Source of the DNA: Marinomonas spartinae
Lineage (GTDB): Bacteria; Pseudomonadota; Gammaproteobacteria; Pseudomonadales; Marinomonadaceae
Assembly: GCF_900089775.1 (NCBI RefSeq)
Contig: NZ_FLOB01000003.1
Coordinates: 124,001 to 188,000, forward strand
Length of the DNA: 64,000 bases
Direction of reading: 5' to 3'
This document shows positions 31,797 to 43,298 of the stretch, in pieces. Each line of letters starts with the position of its first letter. Position 1 is the stretch's first letter. A program made the translations under genes and the position numbers. The notes under the pieces are model-generated. The model was not told the origin of the DNA. It made no database searches and was given only the letters and a program-made list of their open reading frames with translations.

Positions 31797-31818
31797 ATAT
31801 CTCTGCCCTTTAAAAGCA

Positions 31819-31853
31819 AAAACCATTAAGAACACGTCTTAATGGTTTTTTTG
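31819..31853. terminator. Terminator between convergent rsgA and motB
   Basis: AAACCATTAAGA pairs with TCTTAATGGTTT around a 4-5 nt loop, followed by a T run on the plus strand and an A/T run that also suits the minus strand. It likely serves both rsgA and motB. Confidence 0.85.
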
Positions 31854-31879
31854 CACTTCCCTAAATATAGCGAATTTGC

Positions 31880-32791
31880 TTAAAAAACATTTTGTGGTTT
31901 TAAATCGTATTCGGATTGCTTAGCAGAAGGGCCATAATTGAGACGATTACGCTCTAATAAAGCCTTATAAGCCTTATCTGTTAACAAGGTTATACTGATG
32001 CGCCGATTTTGCGGACTGTCTGGGTTAAAACGATTGTAAGGTACCGTATCCGATAAACCAATCACTTGGGCAATGCGACCATCTTTCACACCTCCTTCCT
32101 CCAATATCCGGCGCGCCGCATTGGCTCGCATGGAGGATAAATCCCAATTATCCAGCCTACTCTTATCATTATAACGTGTTGCGTCCGTATGCCCTGTAAT
32201 AACAAGCGGATTACTCACCTTATTGAAAAAGCGCGACATAGACAGCAGCGTATTTACCATATCCGGCATCATACGTGCGCTACCCCGTTCAAACATGGGG
32301 TCTCTAGGGTCATCCAATAGGGTTATACGCACCCCCATTGGGGTGATATCAATCTTAATATTGTCCTTATTCGCCTGGATAATATCCATGCTCTCCAGTT
32401 TCTTAGCAAGCTCCTCTTTCTGTTGCTCACTTTGATCCTCACTCTTCACACCACCGCCAATATCTCGCTTTAACTCTTTAGTAGGCTTGGCGGTACTTCC
32501 AGGCTCAGGCAACTGAAGATCAAGCTTTTTCTGATTGCTCTTAGCAGGACTTCCACCAAGGTCAATAGGGCTTGCACTGTACCCTGCCGTTGAAGGCCCC
32601 ATTGGATCATTAAAATAACCTTGGATGGCCGCTAATTGTTGCGGAGAAGACACATTAATCACCCAAAGCACCAAGAAAAAGGCCATCATTGCCAAGGCAA
32701 AATCAGCTAAGGCAATCTTCCAAGCGCCGCCATGATGCCCCCCTTTTTTTACCTTCTTGACACGACGAATGACAAGACCATCACGCTCCAT
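31880..32791 (-). CDS. motB: Flagellar motor stator protein MotB
   Basis: MotB anchors the stator to peptidoglycan and carries the proton-binding Asp. GAWKIALADFALAMMAFFLV holds D30 inside the single membrane helix. A linker of about 100 polar residues leads to the OmpA-like domain, with VITGHTDATRYND and NRRISITLL. Length 303. It follows motA by 32 bp. The plain proton-type D30 context and the MotAB pairing favour a H+-driven motor. Confidence 0.95.
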   Translation of the reverse strand: MERDGLVIRRVKKVKKGGHHGGAWKIALADFALAMMAFFLVLWVINVSSPQQLAAIQGYFNDPMGPSTAGYSASPIDLGGSPAKSNQKKLDLQLPEPGSTAKPTKELKRDIGGGVKSEDQSEQQKEELAKKLESMDIIQANKDNIKIDITPMGVRITLLDDPRDPMFERGSARMMPDMVNTLLSMSRFFNKVSNPLVITGHTDATRYNDKSRLDNWDLSSMRANAARRILEEGGVKDGRIAQVIGLSDTVPYNRFNPDSPQNRRISITLLTDKAYKALLERNRLNYGPSAKQSEYDLKPQNVF

Positions 32792-32823
32792 ATACGCTCC
32801 TCATCAACCCAACCATACGTCTA

Positions 32824-33678
32824 TCATCTGTACTGTTTCAACTCGTCAGACAGCTCAATGAAGCTGGGACGCATATTAGGAGGCAATAACTTACGCCCCG
32901 TTTCTGCGGCAACAGGAGGCGCATAACCCGACACAACGGAAATCAAACATGATTTAATACATAAGTAAGCTTTAAGCTCATGAGCCCCCAAACTCTCCAG
33001 ATGAGCCGAGGCAGGCCCAATAAAACCGTAAGCAAAGAAAATACCTAAAAAAGTTCCAACCAACGCCGCAGCTACATGAGTACCAATGGTTTCCATCGGA
33101 CCACCGATGGAGCCCATTGTTATCACAATCCCCAACACTGCCGCCACAATACCAAACCCAGGCAAAGCTTCTGCCACACGATTTAGCGCATGACTTGGTG
33201 CCAACAACTCTTCTGCAATCTGTTCAATTTCTGAGTCCATAATGGCTTCAAGCTCATACGCTGGCAAACCGGTTAATGTATATACCCGATAATTATCCGT
33301 TAAAAAATTCACCACCTCATGATCCATCATTACATCAGGAAATCGGTTAAACAGCTCACTCGTAAAGGGCGATTCAATATCCTCCTCTATGGATAAAAAA
33401 CCATTCTGACGACTTTTTTGTAACAGAGAATAAACCAAGCCTAGTAGCTGCAAATAAAACACTTTATTATGGCGACTACCTTTTATAATTTGAGGCAACA
33501 TAAAGAGAACTTTCTTTTGCAGCGAAAACGGGTTCGCCATCATGAAAGCCCCAAGCGCAGCACCACAAATAATCAGCACCTCATAGGGCTGCCATAAAAC
33601 TAAAAGATTACCATGGGATGCAAGATAACCTGTCACAACACTAATAATGACAATTAGAATGCCCGCTAGCGCAAACAT
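32824..33678 (-). CDS. motA: Flagellar motor stator protein MotA
   Basis: MotA is the four-helix stator subunit that turns ion flow into torque on FliG. Membrane helices fall near residues 2-20 and 30-50, then at about 165-190 and 200-225. A cytoplasmic loop lies between, with family segments PDVMMDHEVVNFLTDN and AIMDSEIEQIAEE. GFGIVAAVLGIVITMG and VGTFLGIFFAYG are the ion-path helices. Length 284 (E. coli 295). Confidence 0.95.
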   Translation of the reverse strand: MFALAGILIVIISVVTGYLASHGNLLVLWQPYEVLIICGAALGAFMMANPFSLQKKVLFMLPQIIKGSRHNKVFYLQLLGLVYSLLQKSRQNGFLSIEEDIESPFTSELFNRFPDVMMDHEVVNFLTDNYRVYTLTGLPAYELEAIMDSEIEQIAEELLAPSHALNRVAEALPGFGIVAAVLGIVITMGSIGGPMETIGTHVAAALVGTFLGIFFAYGFIGPASAHLESLGAHELKAYLCIKSCLISVVSGYAPPVAAETGRKLLPPNMRPSFIELSDELKQYR

Positions 33679-33773
33679 ATTTTTTTCCTTAGTACAGTCA
33701 AAGTATGCTCATTTCTAAATATACAGTATGATTAATAATATAAAGCATTTAAGAGTCTTTAAAATAAACAACT

Positions 33774-35258
33774 ATGGATAAAAAGCCCCCTTTTGGCCTC
33801 AATGAATGGCTAGACTTTCTCAAAAAACAAAAATTCCCTGTTAGGAAAGGCAATTTAGCGCGCCTAAAAAACCAGACCAAGACACCGGATGAGGCTCTTG
33901 ATCGCCTACAAACAAATATAGCATCTGAGCCATTTATTGCTTTCGCTCTTTTAAATGAAGCCAATAAAGTAGTACCAAACAAGCGAAGCGATATAAAAAC
34001 ACCTCATCACGCCGCCGCAATGATTGGCATGAATGGCATCACCGCCGTGCTAAAGAATTTGATACCTTATGAGCATTTAGCAAAGGATCCAGCCCATGCC
34101 GCTATGGTAAGAGAGGTTCAATCCAGCTACGAGGCTGCAACCATAGCAAAACACTGGGCAATTGAAAAACGTGCGAGTCATGAAGAAGATATTTTTTGGA
34201 CAACTTTTTTTCGCGATACGCCACGCTGGCTAATGTGGTTCTACTGCTACCCGACCATGCGCACATTGCAAAAAAGAATTCTTGAAGGCGAAAAAGCTAA
34301 CCAAGCCGAGAGTGATGTTTTAGGATGTCGAATGGATGAAATCACGGTACATATTAGCAAATATTGGGGCACACCAATCAACATTATCCATTCTTTTATT
34401 ACCAAATTCATCCCCACAACCAAAGAACTTCAAGAACTTGCTCAGCTCACTCACAACCCTGAAGAGCTTCCCAAGTATACGGAAGACAAACGCTTAACAC
34501 TACTTGCCAACAATCCGCTTATTTTTTCCTATTGTGCGAGCAAAGTCGCCCATGAAGCGGCCACTTACGGCTGGCAGGCAAAAACATTACCTTTTTACTA
34601 TCGAGTTATCTCGACGGTTATTCATTGCCACCTAGGGCGCACTATTCAACTCACTCATTATGCCAGTGTAGAGGCCGCCAACCTTCATCCTAACAGAGGA
34701 AAAATCCCCCTAGCATGTCAATTACTATCACCTACTCTGTACACCAAAGATGAAACATTCGGCACCCAACTAAAAACAGGCAAAAAGAAACCATCCGCCC
34801 TAAACGCCCTGAAGGTACTTTGTCAGAATAATGACATACAGGCCAAGCACAAGGCTATAGCCGCCCTAAAAGCGTTAAACGAAGTCATTAAAAAAGATCA
34901 GCGCACCATCATACTAAAATACAGCAAAGGAAAAATAAGCCCACTTTTTCAACAAGGCTATGAGACAGATAAAATAAAAGCAGTAACATGGAACAGCCCT
35001 TCTAGTGTATTTAGCAAGCTATCGCAAAAACGATCCGCCATTCAACTTAATGGCGACAAACTGGCACGCTTTGTTAGCGAATTCCCCATCAATGCCAACA
35101 AGCTTTTAAGCAAGAATGAACATTTAATGCTTGCCTCTACTACCGTCACAGAAGGCGAAGTTCACATTCTATGGCTGGCATCTATCTCACCGTTCACTGA
35201 AAACGACTACAACCACTTAAAGCAGGTAGTACAATTAATAAGCCACCTCGCAAAATAA
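33774..35258 (+). CDS. HDOD-domain protein
   Basis: The N-terminal ~220 residues look like an HDOD domain, a non-catalytic HD-related fold of signalling proteins: IASEPFIAFALLNEAN, AAMIGMNGITAVLKNLIP and a histidine-poor HD region around TIAKHWAI. The remaining ~270 residues match no domain I recognise. It is divergent from motA (95-bp gap) and 25 bp before psd. The same order (rsgA, motBA, HDOD, psd) is known in Pseudomonas. Its role is unknown; control of motility or c-di-GMP signalling is only a guess from the neighbours. Confidence 0.75.
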   Translation: MDKKPPFGLNEWLDFLKKQKFPVRKGNLARLKNQTKTPDEALDRLQTNIASEPFIAFALLNEANKVVPNKRSDIKTPHHAAAMIGMNGITAVLKNLIPYEHLAKDPAHAAMVREVQSSYEAATIAKHWAIEKRASHEEDIFWTTFFRDTPRWLMWFYCYPTMRTLQKRILEGEKANQAESDVLGCRMDEITVHISKYWGTPINIIHSFITKFIPTTKELQELAQLTHNPEELPKYTEDKRLTLLANNPLIFSYCASKVAHEAATYGWQAKTLPFYYRVISTVIHCHLGRTIQLTHYASVEAANLHPNRGKIPLACQLLSPTLYTKDETFGTQLKTGKKKPSALNALKVLCQNNDIQAKHKAIAALKALNEVIKKDQRTIILKYSKGKISPLFQQGYETDKIKAVTWNSPSSVFSKLSQKRSAIQLNGDKLARFVSEFPINANKLLSKNEHLMLASTTVTEGEVHILWLASISPFTENDYNHLKQVVQLISHLAK

Positions 35259-35283
35259 ACACCAATACTAGGACATATACACC

Positions 35284-36141
35284 GTGACAAAAGATCAAAT
35301 GTTTGCCTTTGCGCAGCACATCACCCCACAAAAAACCCTATCCAGACTGATCGGGAAAATCGCTGAATGCGAAACAAGCTGGGTAAAAAATACGTTCATC
35401 AGCCAGTTCATTAAAAAATATCAAGTCGACATGTCTGAGGCCATCAACAGCGACGCTTTATCCTATCGCAATTTTAATGACTTTTTCACTCGCGCTATTC
35501 GTCCAGAATTACGCCCAATCTGCGACGACGACAATAGCATTGCTTGCCCTGCAGACGGCGCTGTCAGCCAAATTGGAAACATCGAATACGGTACACTTTA
35601 TCAAGCAAAAGGTCACACTTATAGCCTTACCAGCCTACTGGGTGGAGATGCCTCATTATCAGACAGGTTCTTAGGCGGCTCTTTTGCCACCGTCTATCTA
35701 TCACCTCGGGATTACCACAGAGTGCATATGCCATTAACAGGCAAACTCACTAAGATGATTCACATTCCTGGCAAACTCTTCTCCGTTAATAAAGTAACAG
35801 CCGAGCAAATTCCAAGCGTATTCGCACGCAACGAGCGCACCGTTTGTCTATTTGATACTGAAGCAGGCCCAATGGCTGTGATACTGGTTGGTGCAATGAT
35901 TGTAGCAAGCATTGAAACCATCTGGGCAGGCCAAGTTACGCCATTTAACAAAAACGTGGCAACTTGGGATTACCAAGAGCTTAGCAACATTGAAATCCAA
36001 AAAGGAGAGGAAATGGGCCGCTTTAAACTAGGATCAACAGCTATTGTCTTATTCGGTAAAGACGCCGTTAAATGGGAAGAAAGCATTCAGGCTGACAGCA
36101 AAACTAAAATGGGCATGAAGTTCGGCACTGTTAACAAATAA
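35284..36141 (+). CDS. psd: Phosphatidylserine decarboxylase proenzyme
   Basis: Psd converts phosphatidylserine to phosphatidylethanolamine at the inner membrane. It is made as a proenzyme that self-cleaves at LGST between G250 and S251 to form the pyruvoyl group. FNDFFTR, PADGAVSQIG, YLSPRDYHRVHMP and VGAMIVASIE are family motifs. The start is a GTG. Length 285. Confidence 0.95.
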   Translation: MTKDQMFAFAQHITPQKTLSRLIGKIAECETSWVKNTFISQFIKKYQVDMSEAINSDALSYRNFNDFFTRAIRPELRPICDDDNSIACPADGAVSQIGNIEYGTLYQAKGHTYSLTSLLGGDASLSDRFLGGSFATVYLSPRDYHRVHMPLTGKLTKMIHIPGKLFSVNKVTAEQIPSVFARNERTVCLFDTEAGPMAVILVGAMIVASIETIWAGQVTPFNKNVATWDYQELSNIEIQKGEEMGRFKLGSTAIVLFGKDAVKWEESIQADSKTKMGMKFGTVNK

Positions 36142-36198
36142 TCTAATACCTCCTTTCATCCGCCCCTCTTTTACAGAAGAGACCATCATCAAGCTATA

Positions 36199-36230
36199 AA
36201 AAAGGCCTGTAACGATCGTTACAGGCCTTT
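36199..36230. terminator. Bidirectional terminator between psd and secF
   Basis: A perfect 30-bp palindrome at 36201-36230 has AAAGGCCTGTAAC arms around a CGATCG centre, with flanking A and T residues. It lies between convergent psd and secF and can stop both. Confidence 0.85.
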
Positions 36231-36310
36231 CTAATTAACATTAAGCAAGTTTGTTAAACCAACTCATCGCCTTGGCAAACAAGCTAAACATTTTCTAACA
36301 ATGCACCACC

Positions 36311-37225
36311 TTATGGCAGCTCATCCTCAAACTCAGGTTTTGGTGCTGGCACCAAATCCTCACGAGAGACTTTCATGGTCAACAATAAGTTTGCCGCCAC
36401 AAAAATAGAAGAGTAAGTACCAATGGTAATACCTACGATCAGAGCCAAAGAGAAGTTATGAATCGACTCGCCACCCCAGATAAACAACACAATAACCGTA
36501 AACACTGTTGTCAAAGAGGTTACGATAGTACGACTCAACGTCTGGTTAATGGACACGTTAATCAAATCATGGGGCGTTATATCCCGCATGATACGAAAGT
36601 TTTCACGAATACGGTCACAGACTACTATCGTATCATTCAAGGAATAACCAATCAGCGCCAACACAGCCGCCAATACTGTTAAATCAAACTCGTAGCCGAA
36701 AACGGAGAAAAAACCCAAGGTAATAATCACATCATGAACCAAGGCCACAACAGACGCTACAGAGAACTTAAACTGGAAACGAATCGCCACGTAGACCATG
36801 ACGACAAGCAAAGCCAGTAGCATCCCTAAGCCACCCTGCTCCCGCAGCTGCTGACCTACTTGAGCCCCTACATACTCCGAACGAACCAAAGAGACGGAAA
36901 CCTTTCCATCATCCTGCAATGCCTTCAACACTTGGCCACCCAATTCAGGGGTATACTTATTCGCCATACGAACAACAAGATCCGTTGGTGAGCCAAAGTT
37001 TTGCACAACAACATCTTTATAGCCGCCCGTATCCAGCAGCCGACGAACTTGATCTAACTTAGGAGCCTCTTTATAGGTCACCTCAATCAAGGTTCCCCCA
37101 GTGAAATCCAAGCCGAACTTAATTCCCTTTGTTGCAAGAGAAACAATGGAGATCAAGATCAACGCAAGCGAAAAACAAGCCACGATCTTGCGCATCTCCA
37201 TAAATGGAATTTTTGTCACTTTCAT
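36311..37225 (-). CDS. secF: Protein translocase subunit SecF
   Basis: SecF forms the SecDF-YajC complex that uses proton motive force to help Sec-dependent export. The N-terminal helix is followed by GIKFGLDFTGGTLIEV, a periplasmic domain and five further helices, with ALIGYSLNDTIVVCDRIREN and RTIVTSLTTVFTVIVLF typical of SecF. Length 304. It lies 9 bp after secD. Confidence 0.96.
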   Translation of the reverse strand: MKVTKIPFMEMRKIVACFSLALILISIVSLATKGIKFGLDFTGGTLIEVTYKEAPKLDQVRRLLDTGGYKDVVVQNFGSPTDLVVRMANKYTPELGGQVLKALQDDGKVSVSLVRSEYVGAQVGQQLREQGGLGMLLALLVVMVYVAIRFQFKFSVASVVALVHDVIITLGFFSVFGYEFDLTVLAAVLALIGYSLNDTIVVCDRIRENFRIMRDITPHDLINVSINQTLSRTIVTSLTTVFTVIVLFIWGGESIHNFSLALIVGITIGTYSSIFVAANLLLTMKVSREDLVPAPKPEFEDELP

Positions 37226-37234
37226 GGCATTCCC

Positions 37235-39088
37235 CTAAATATACAATTTCTTGTTCTTACTACCACCGTACACCAGATTAATTTGGGCACGCGTTACAAC
37301 GATCGCTGTAAACATAGAGGTAAGAATACCGAGAGATAATGTGACCGCGAAACCTTTTACAGAGCCAGTTCCGACAGCAAACAAGATAACTGCCACTAAC
37401 AAAGTGGTTAAGTTCGAGTCGAGAATGGTGGTAAACGCACGATTAAAGCCAGAATAAATGGCTTGATGGCTTGGCATACCATTAGCAAATTCCTCCCTTA
37501 TCCTCGAGAAAATAAGCACATTGGCATCCACCGCCATCCCCATCGTCAATACAATACCGGCTATACCTGGCAAAGTTAACGTAGCACCCAATACAGACAT
37601 GCAAGCTAATAGCAATATCACGTTCAAAACCAACGAAATATTCGCAAACAAACCAAACAAACGGTAATAAGCCAACATAAATAGCATAACAACAAGCAAG
37701 CCAATTTTTGCTGACTGCATGCCCAAATGGATATTTTGCGCCCCTAAGCTTGGCCCAATAGTACGCTCACCCACAAAATAAATAGGAGCCGCTAACGCAC
37801 CTGCACGAAGCAATAGCGCTAACTCAGACGCCTCACGCGGACTATCCAATCCCGTAATACGGAACGAGTTGCCCAACGTTGTCTGAATCGTCGCAAGAGA
37901 AATAATGCTCTTTTCATCATACGACTTACGTACTTCAGTCAACTTACCGTCTTTCTTCACGTATAAATTACGTGTTTTATGCTCAATGAAGACCACCGCC
38001 ATATTACGACCAATGGCAGAACGTGTCACACGCGCCATTTTCTTACCACCAATGGAGTCCAAACTAATATTAACCTGTGGACGGCCATTTTGATCAAAAG
38101 ACGAAGACGCATCAGAGACATTGTCGCCAGTGACAATAATATCGCGATCTAATCGAGCAGTTCGGCTACTGTTATTTCTAAATGGCAAGGTTTCAACATC
38201 AGCACCATCTTGATCTAACCCTGCTTCCAAATGAAACTCAAGGTTCGCCGTGGCGCCGATAATACGCTTGGCTGCCGCCGTGTCTTGTACACCTGGTAAT
38301 TCAACCACTATGCGATCACTACCTTGACGCTGAACCAATGGCTCCGCTACACCTAACTCATTCACACGATTACGTAAAGTCGTTAAGTTTTGTTGAATCG
38401 CATAAGACTCAATTTCTTTTCGCGCTGCTTCTGTGTATTTCGCATCTAGGTAAAAATCTTTACCACTATCACGCTCAGTATAAACATACTGATTAAACTT
38501 ATCTTTCAGCAGAGACTCAGCTAATGTACGGTCTTCTTTCTTAAGGAATCGAATAGACAAGACACCATTATTGTTAATGGACACACTGCGATAACGAATA
38601 CGCTCTTGACGCATATCTGTTTTCATTTCGCTCGAAGCCACTTCCATTTTCTGCTTCAAGGCAGCAGGCATGTCAACCTGCAATAAAAAATGTACACCAC
38701 CACGTAAATCTAGTCCCAGTTTCGCCGGGCCGGCACCAATATCTCTCAACCAAGTGGGTGTTGTCGGCACAAGGTTTAACGCCGTGACATAACCGTCCCC
38801 TAAGGTTTCAGCTACAATGGGTTTGGCAGCTAATTGATCCTCGCCATTATTAAAACGCAAGGTAGCACCAGTAGAGGTCAATTCTGCCTTTTTCAAAGTA
38901 ATATGCGCCTTAGCTAGGGCTGCCTCTACTTTTTGCAATGTAGTTTCGTTTACGACGGTCGTTGCTTTTTGAGTGGAAATTTGCAAAGCGGGATCATCTG
39001 GATACAAGTTCGGCAAGGCATAGACTATCCCCACCGCCAAAACGAAAAGTATTGCGAGATACTTCCACAAGGGATACTTGTTGAGCAT
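37235..39088 (-). CDS. secD: Protein translocase subunit SecD
   Basis: SecD has six helices and a large periplasmic P1 domain. KLGLDLRGGVHFLLQVDMP follows the first helix, VNELGVAEPLVQRQGSDRIVVELPG lies in P1, and GMAVDANVLIFSRIREE in the membrane part. Length 617 (E. coli 615). A hairpin lies between yajC and this gene. Confidence 0.96.
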   Translation of the reverse strand: MLNKYPLWKYLAILFVLAVGIVYALPNLYPDDPALQISTQKATTVVNETTLQKVEAALAKAHITLKKAELTSTGATLRFNNGEDQLAAKPIVAETLGDGYVTALNLVPTTPTWLRDIGAGPAKLGLDLRGGVHFLLQVDMPAALKQKMEVASSEMKTDMRQERIRYRSVSINNNGVLSIRFLKKEDRTLAESLLKDKFNQYVYTERDSGKDFYLDAKYTEAARKEIESYAIQQNLTTLRNRVNELGVAEPLVQRQGSDRIVVELPGVQDTAAAKRIIGATANLEFHLEAGLDQDGADVETLPFRNNSSRTARLDRDIIVTGDNVSDASSSFDQNGRPQVNISLDSIGGKKMARVTRSAIGRNMAVVFIEHKTRNLYVKKDGKLTEVRKSYDEKSIISLATIQTTLGNSFRITGLDSPREASELALLLRAGALAAPIYFVGERTIGPSLGAQNIHLGMQSAKIGLLVVMLFMLAYYRLFGLFANISLVLNVILLLACMSVLGATLTLPGIAGIVLTMGMAVDANVLIFSRIREEFANGMPSHQAIYSGFNRAFTTILDSNLTTLLVAVILFAVGTGSVKGFAVTLSLGILTSMFTAIVVTRAQINLVYGGSKNKKLYI

Positions 39089-39130
39089 GAAAAATCCTTT
39101 ACACCTAAAATAATAATACGAATGAAAGAA

Positions 39131-39157
39131 GAAAAGCGCCTAAACAAGGCGCTTTTC
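39131..39157 (-). terminator. Hairpin between yajC and secD (possible attenuator)
   Basis: GAAAAGCGCC and GGCGCTTTTC form a perfect 10-bp stem with a 7-nt loop. On the minus strand it is followed by a T-rich but interrupted run. It sits inside the operon 8 bp downstream of the yajC stop, so it may be a partial terminator or an mRNA stabiliser. Confidence 0.6.
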
Positions 39158-39165
39158 TAAAAAGG

Positions 39166-39492
39166 TTAGATGGATTTCAGTGTTCCTTTCGGTAGCACAG
39201 CCGCTACAGAAGACTTTTGGAATTTCATCTCAATGTTTTCAGAAACTTCAAGTGTTACGTAATTGTCTTCGACTTTTGTCACTTTCCCCAACAAGCCACC
39301 ACCCGTTACCACTTCAGTGCCCTTCGCCAGAGAAGCAAGCAAATTTTTATGCTCTTTAGTACGCTTCGCCTGTGGACGCCACATAAGGAAGTAAAAGATA
39401 ACGACAAAACCAGCAAGCAGTACTAGGTTAAAGATACCTGCACTAGCTGGTGCAGCATCAGCTGCGTATGCGGATGAGATCAATGAGATCAT
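39166..39492 (-). CDS. yajC: Sec translocon accessory protein YajC
   Basis: YajC is a small inner-membrane partner of SecDF. A single hydrophobic helix (about 19-38, LVLLAGFVVIFYFLMWRPQA) is followed by KRTKEHKNLLASLAKGTEVVTGGGLLGKV. Length 108 (E. coli 110). It lies 76 bp downstream of tgt, in the usual tgt-yajC-secD-secF order. Confidence 0.95.
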   Translation of the reverse strand: MISLISSAYAADAAPASAGIFNLVLLAGFVVIFYFLMWRPQAKRTKEHKNLLASLAKGTEVVTGGGLLGKVTKVEDNYVTLEVSENIEMKFQKSSVAAVLPKGTLKSI

Positions 39493-39568
39493 GTTATTAA
39501 CTCTCCAATGGTTTAAAAAACTGTTATCAACTTAATTAAAAACTGACATAAATCTTGCTAATTGATTA

Positions 39569-41781
<2,213 letters not shown>

Positions 41782-41913
41782 ACGAAGAAAACGACCTAGA
41801 AAAATGACCCAGTATTTTAGCGAATTTTTCTCCAAAAAGGTACGCTCCATGTGTATCGGATAAGAGAAAAGCACCACACCAGAAAAGAAAAGTTAAAAAA
41901 TTTAGCGTGAGCA

Positions 41914-41941
41914 TTGACAACGCAATCAAAACCCATAGAAT
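41914..41941 (+). promoter_or_regulatory. tRNA-Leu sigma70 promoter
   Basis: A perfect TTGACA (41914-41919) is followed after 16 bp by TAGAAT (41936-41941), one change from consensus. The predicted start is near 41948, about 13 nt before the mature tRNA. Confidence 0.8.
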
Positions 41942-41960
41942 ACGCAACACCTTTTTCAAG

Positions 41961-42045
41961 GCCAGTGTGGTGGAATTGGTAGACACGACGGATTCAAAAT
42001 CCGTTGCCTTCGGGTGTGGCGGTTCGAGTCCGCCTACTGGTACCA
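41961..42045 (+). tRNA. tRNA-Leu(CAA)
   Basis: This 85-nt class II tRNA includes an encoded CCA. The acceptor stem GCCAGTG pairs with TACTGGT (G1-U72 wobble). The D loop has TTGGTAGACAC. The anticodon stem ACGGA/TCCGT frames loop TTCAAAA with anticodon CAA, reading UUG. A variable arm and GGTTCGAGTCC T-arm follow. It stands alone with its own promoter and terminator. Confidence 0.97.
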
Positions 42046-42052
42046 ACGTAAG

Positions 42053-42084
42053 AAAGCCCTAATCGTTGATTAGGGCTTTTTTTT
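42053..42084 (+). terminator. Terminator after tRNA-Leu
   Basis: AAAGCCCTAATC pairs with GATTAGGGCTTT around a short loop and is followed by a run of T, a classic intrinsic terminator 8 nt after the tRNA CCA. Confidence 0.92.
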
Positions 42085-42168
42085 GCTTTTTAAAAGGCCT
42101 TATCAATAGAAACATCTAAGATCGCAGACTACCAACCAAACTTTTTACCGCCTTATCTCGGACACAGC

Positions 42169-42369
42169 ATGAACCGTCGTAAAAAAATCAAAGCCATTCT
42201 AACCAAGCGCAGCAAACAGGCAAATCGCAAAGCCAATCCACCAAAAACGAAACCTAAATATCTATCCAAAGCAGAACGAGCACACCTCGAAGCTGAAGCA
42301 ACCACAAATCAAGCACCTTCCATTGACGAAGCAAGCGCCCCCCAAACGACAGATCGACAACAAAATTAG
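42169..42369 (+). CDS. Small basic DUF2986-family protein
   Basis: This 66-residue protein has a very basic N-terminus (MNRRKKIKAILTKRSKQANR) followed by PKTKPKYLSKAERAHLEAEA and an acidic to neutral tail. The sequence resembles the DUF2986 family of marine gammaproteobacteria; function is unknown. The basic composition would suit RNA or ribosome contact, but that is inference. It converges on the regulator gene with a 3-bp gap. Confidence 0.7.
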   Translation: MNRRKKIKAILTKRSKQANRKANPPKTKPKYLSKAERAHLEAEATTNQAPSIDEASAPQTTDRQQN

Positions 42370-42372
42370 CAC

Positions 42373-43185
42373 TTAAAAGCGTGCCCTAAAGTGCCACTCA
42401 CTCGACTCCATTGCATTAGTAATCGCCTGACGAATGCTCATATCAATTTGCTCACTATCCACATCATACAAGCCACACAGGGCAAGCGCTTCACGTTTAT
42501 TAACTTGCTTACCCAAATGCTCGTAAACCACTCTTGCACAACAGGGCATACGCTCACCACTGCCCGACACCCCTAATTTCAAACCAGTCAATCGATCAAT
42601 ACGATTCTTAAATGACGGAAATAAAATCGTTTGCGTCACCTCATGACCCGTTAGGGTTTCGTAGTCCATCAGAAAGATTCGATCCGCTAAAAAATACGCT
42701 ATCCCTTTATAAATCCCATGAAAAGGTTTAGCTCGCCCCTCTTCTCGCAACCGCTCCGTTCTCTGAAAGTACATTTTTCCGTCGCGTAACTCAATACACA
42801 CCAAAGTCCTTAAAATTTTTCCAGGACATGCCATGGATATATAGTATTCGAAATAATAGCCAAGATATTTATCCTGACCAGTCAAACTGATGTGCTGCAA
42901 ATTATCACAGTGCCGCTGCTCTAAAGAGACAGTTGATGAATTGACTTTATGAGCGGGACGCACTTGCACCAAGCACTGAAACTGGGCATGCGGTAACGTT
43001 ATTTCACCTTCCTCAACCCCAAAGAACTCACAAAAACGTCGCATTGTGTTAGCTGATGGTCGATTGGTACCATTTAAGTAGCGGTTAAACTGAGGCCGAT
43101 TAATACCAAGGCGACGACACACCTCGGAGGTGGATTTGTAATAGCTACAAAGTAACCGTAAATTTTCTTTAAAATTATCAGGCAC
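42373..43185 (-). CDS. XRE-type helix-turn-helix transcriptional regulator
   Basis: The N-terminal ~65 residues form a Cro/C1-type helix-turn-helix (STSEVCRRLGINRPQFNRYL, then NRPSANTMRRFCEFFGV). The remaining ~200 residues resemble no domain I can name; they contain several cysteines and aromatic-rich strands and may be a ligand-sensing part. A GTG at 43185 with GAGAG 10 nt upstream is preferred (270 residues); a TTG at 43245 would add 20 unlikely residues. It faces the symporter-aspA-ansA operon across a palindrome, so it is a candidate regulator of that operon. Confidence 0.8.
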   Translation of the reverse strand: MPDNFKENLRLLCSYYKSTSEVCRRLGINRPQFNRYLNGTNRPSANTMRRFCEFFGVEEGEITLPHAQFQCLVQVRPAHKVNSSTVSLEQRHCDNLQHISLTGQDKYLGYYFEYYISMACPGKILRTLVCIELRDGKMYFQRTERLREEGRAKPFHGIYKGIAYFLADRIFLMDYETLTGHEVTQTILFPSFKNRIDRLTGLKLGVSGSGERMPCCARVVYEHLGKQVNKREALALCGLYDVDSEQIDMSIRQAITNAMESSEWHFRARF

Positions 43186-43298
43186 AGTGATATCACTCTC
43201 AAGATATAAGTAAAGCGATGACACAACAACACACCACTCACTCAAATACTGTTGTTTTGCTTATGGTAAATCACTCATGTACAAAACCACAATTAAAA

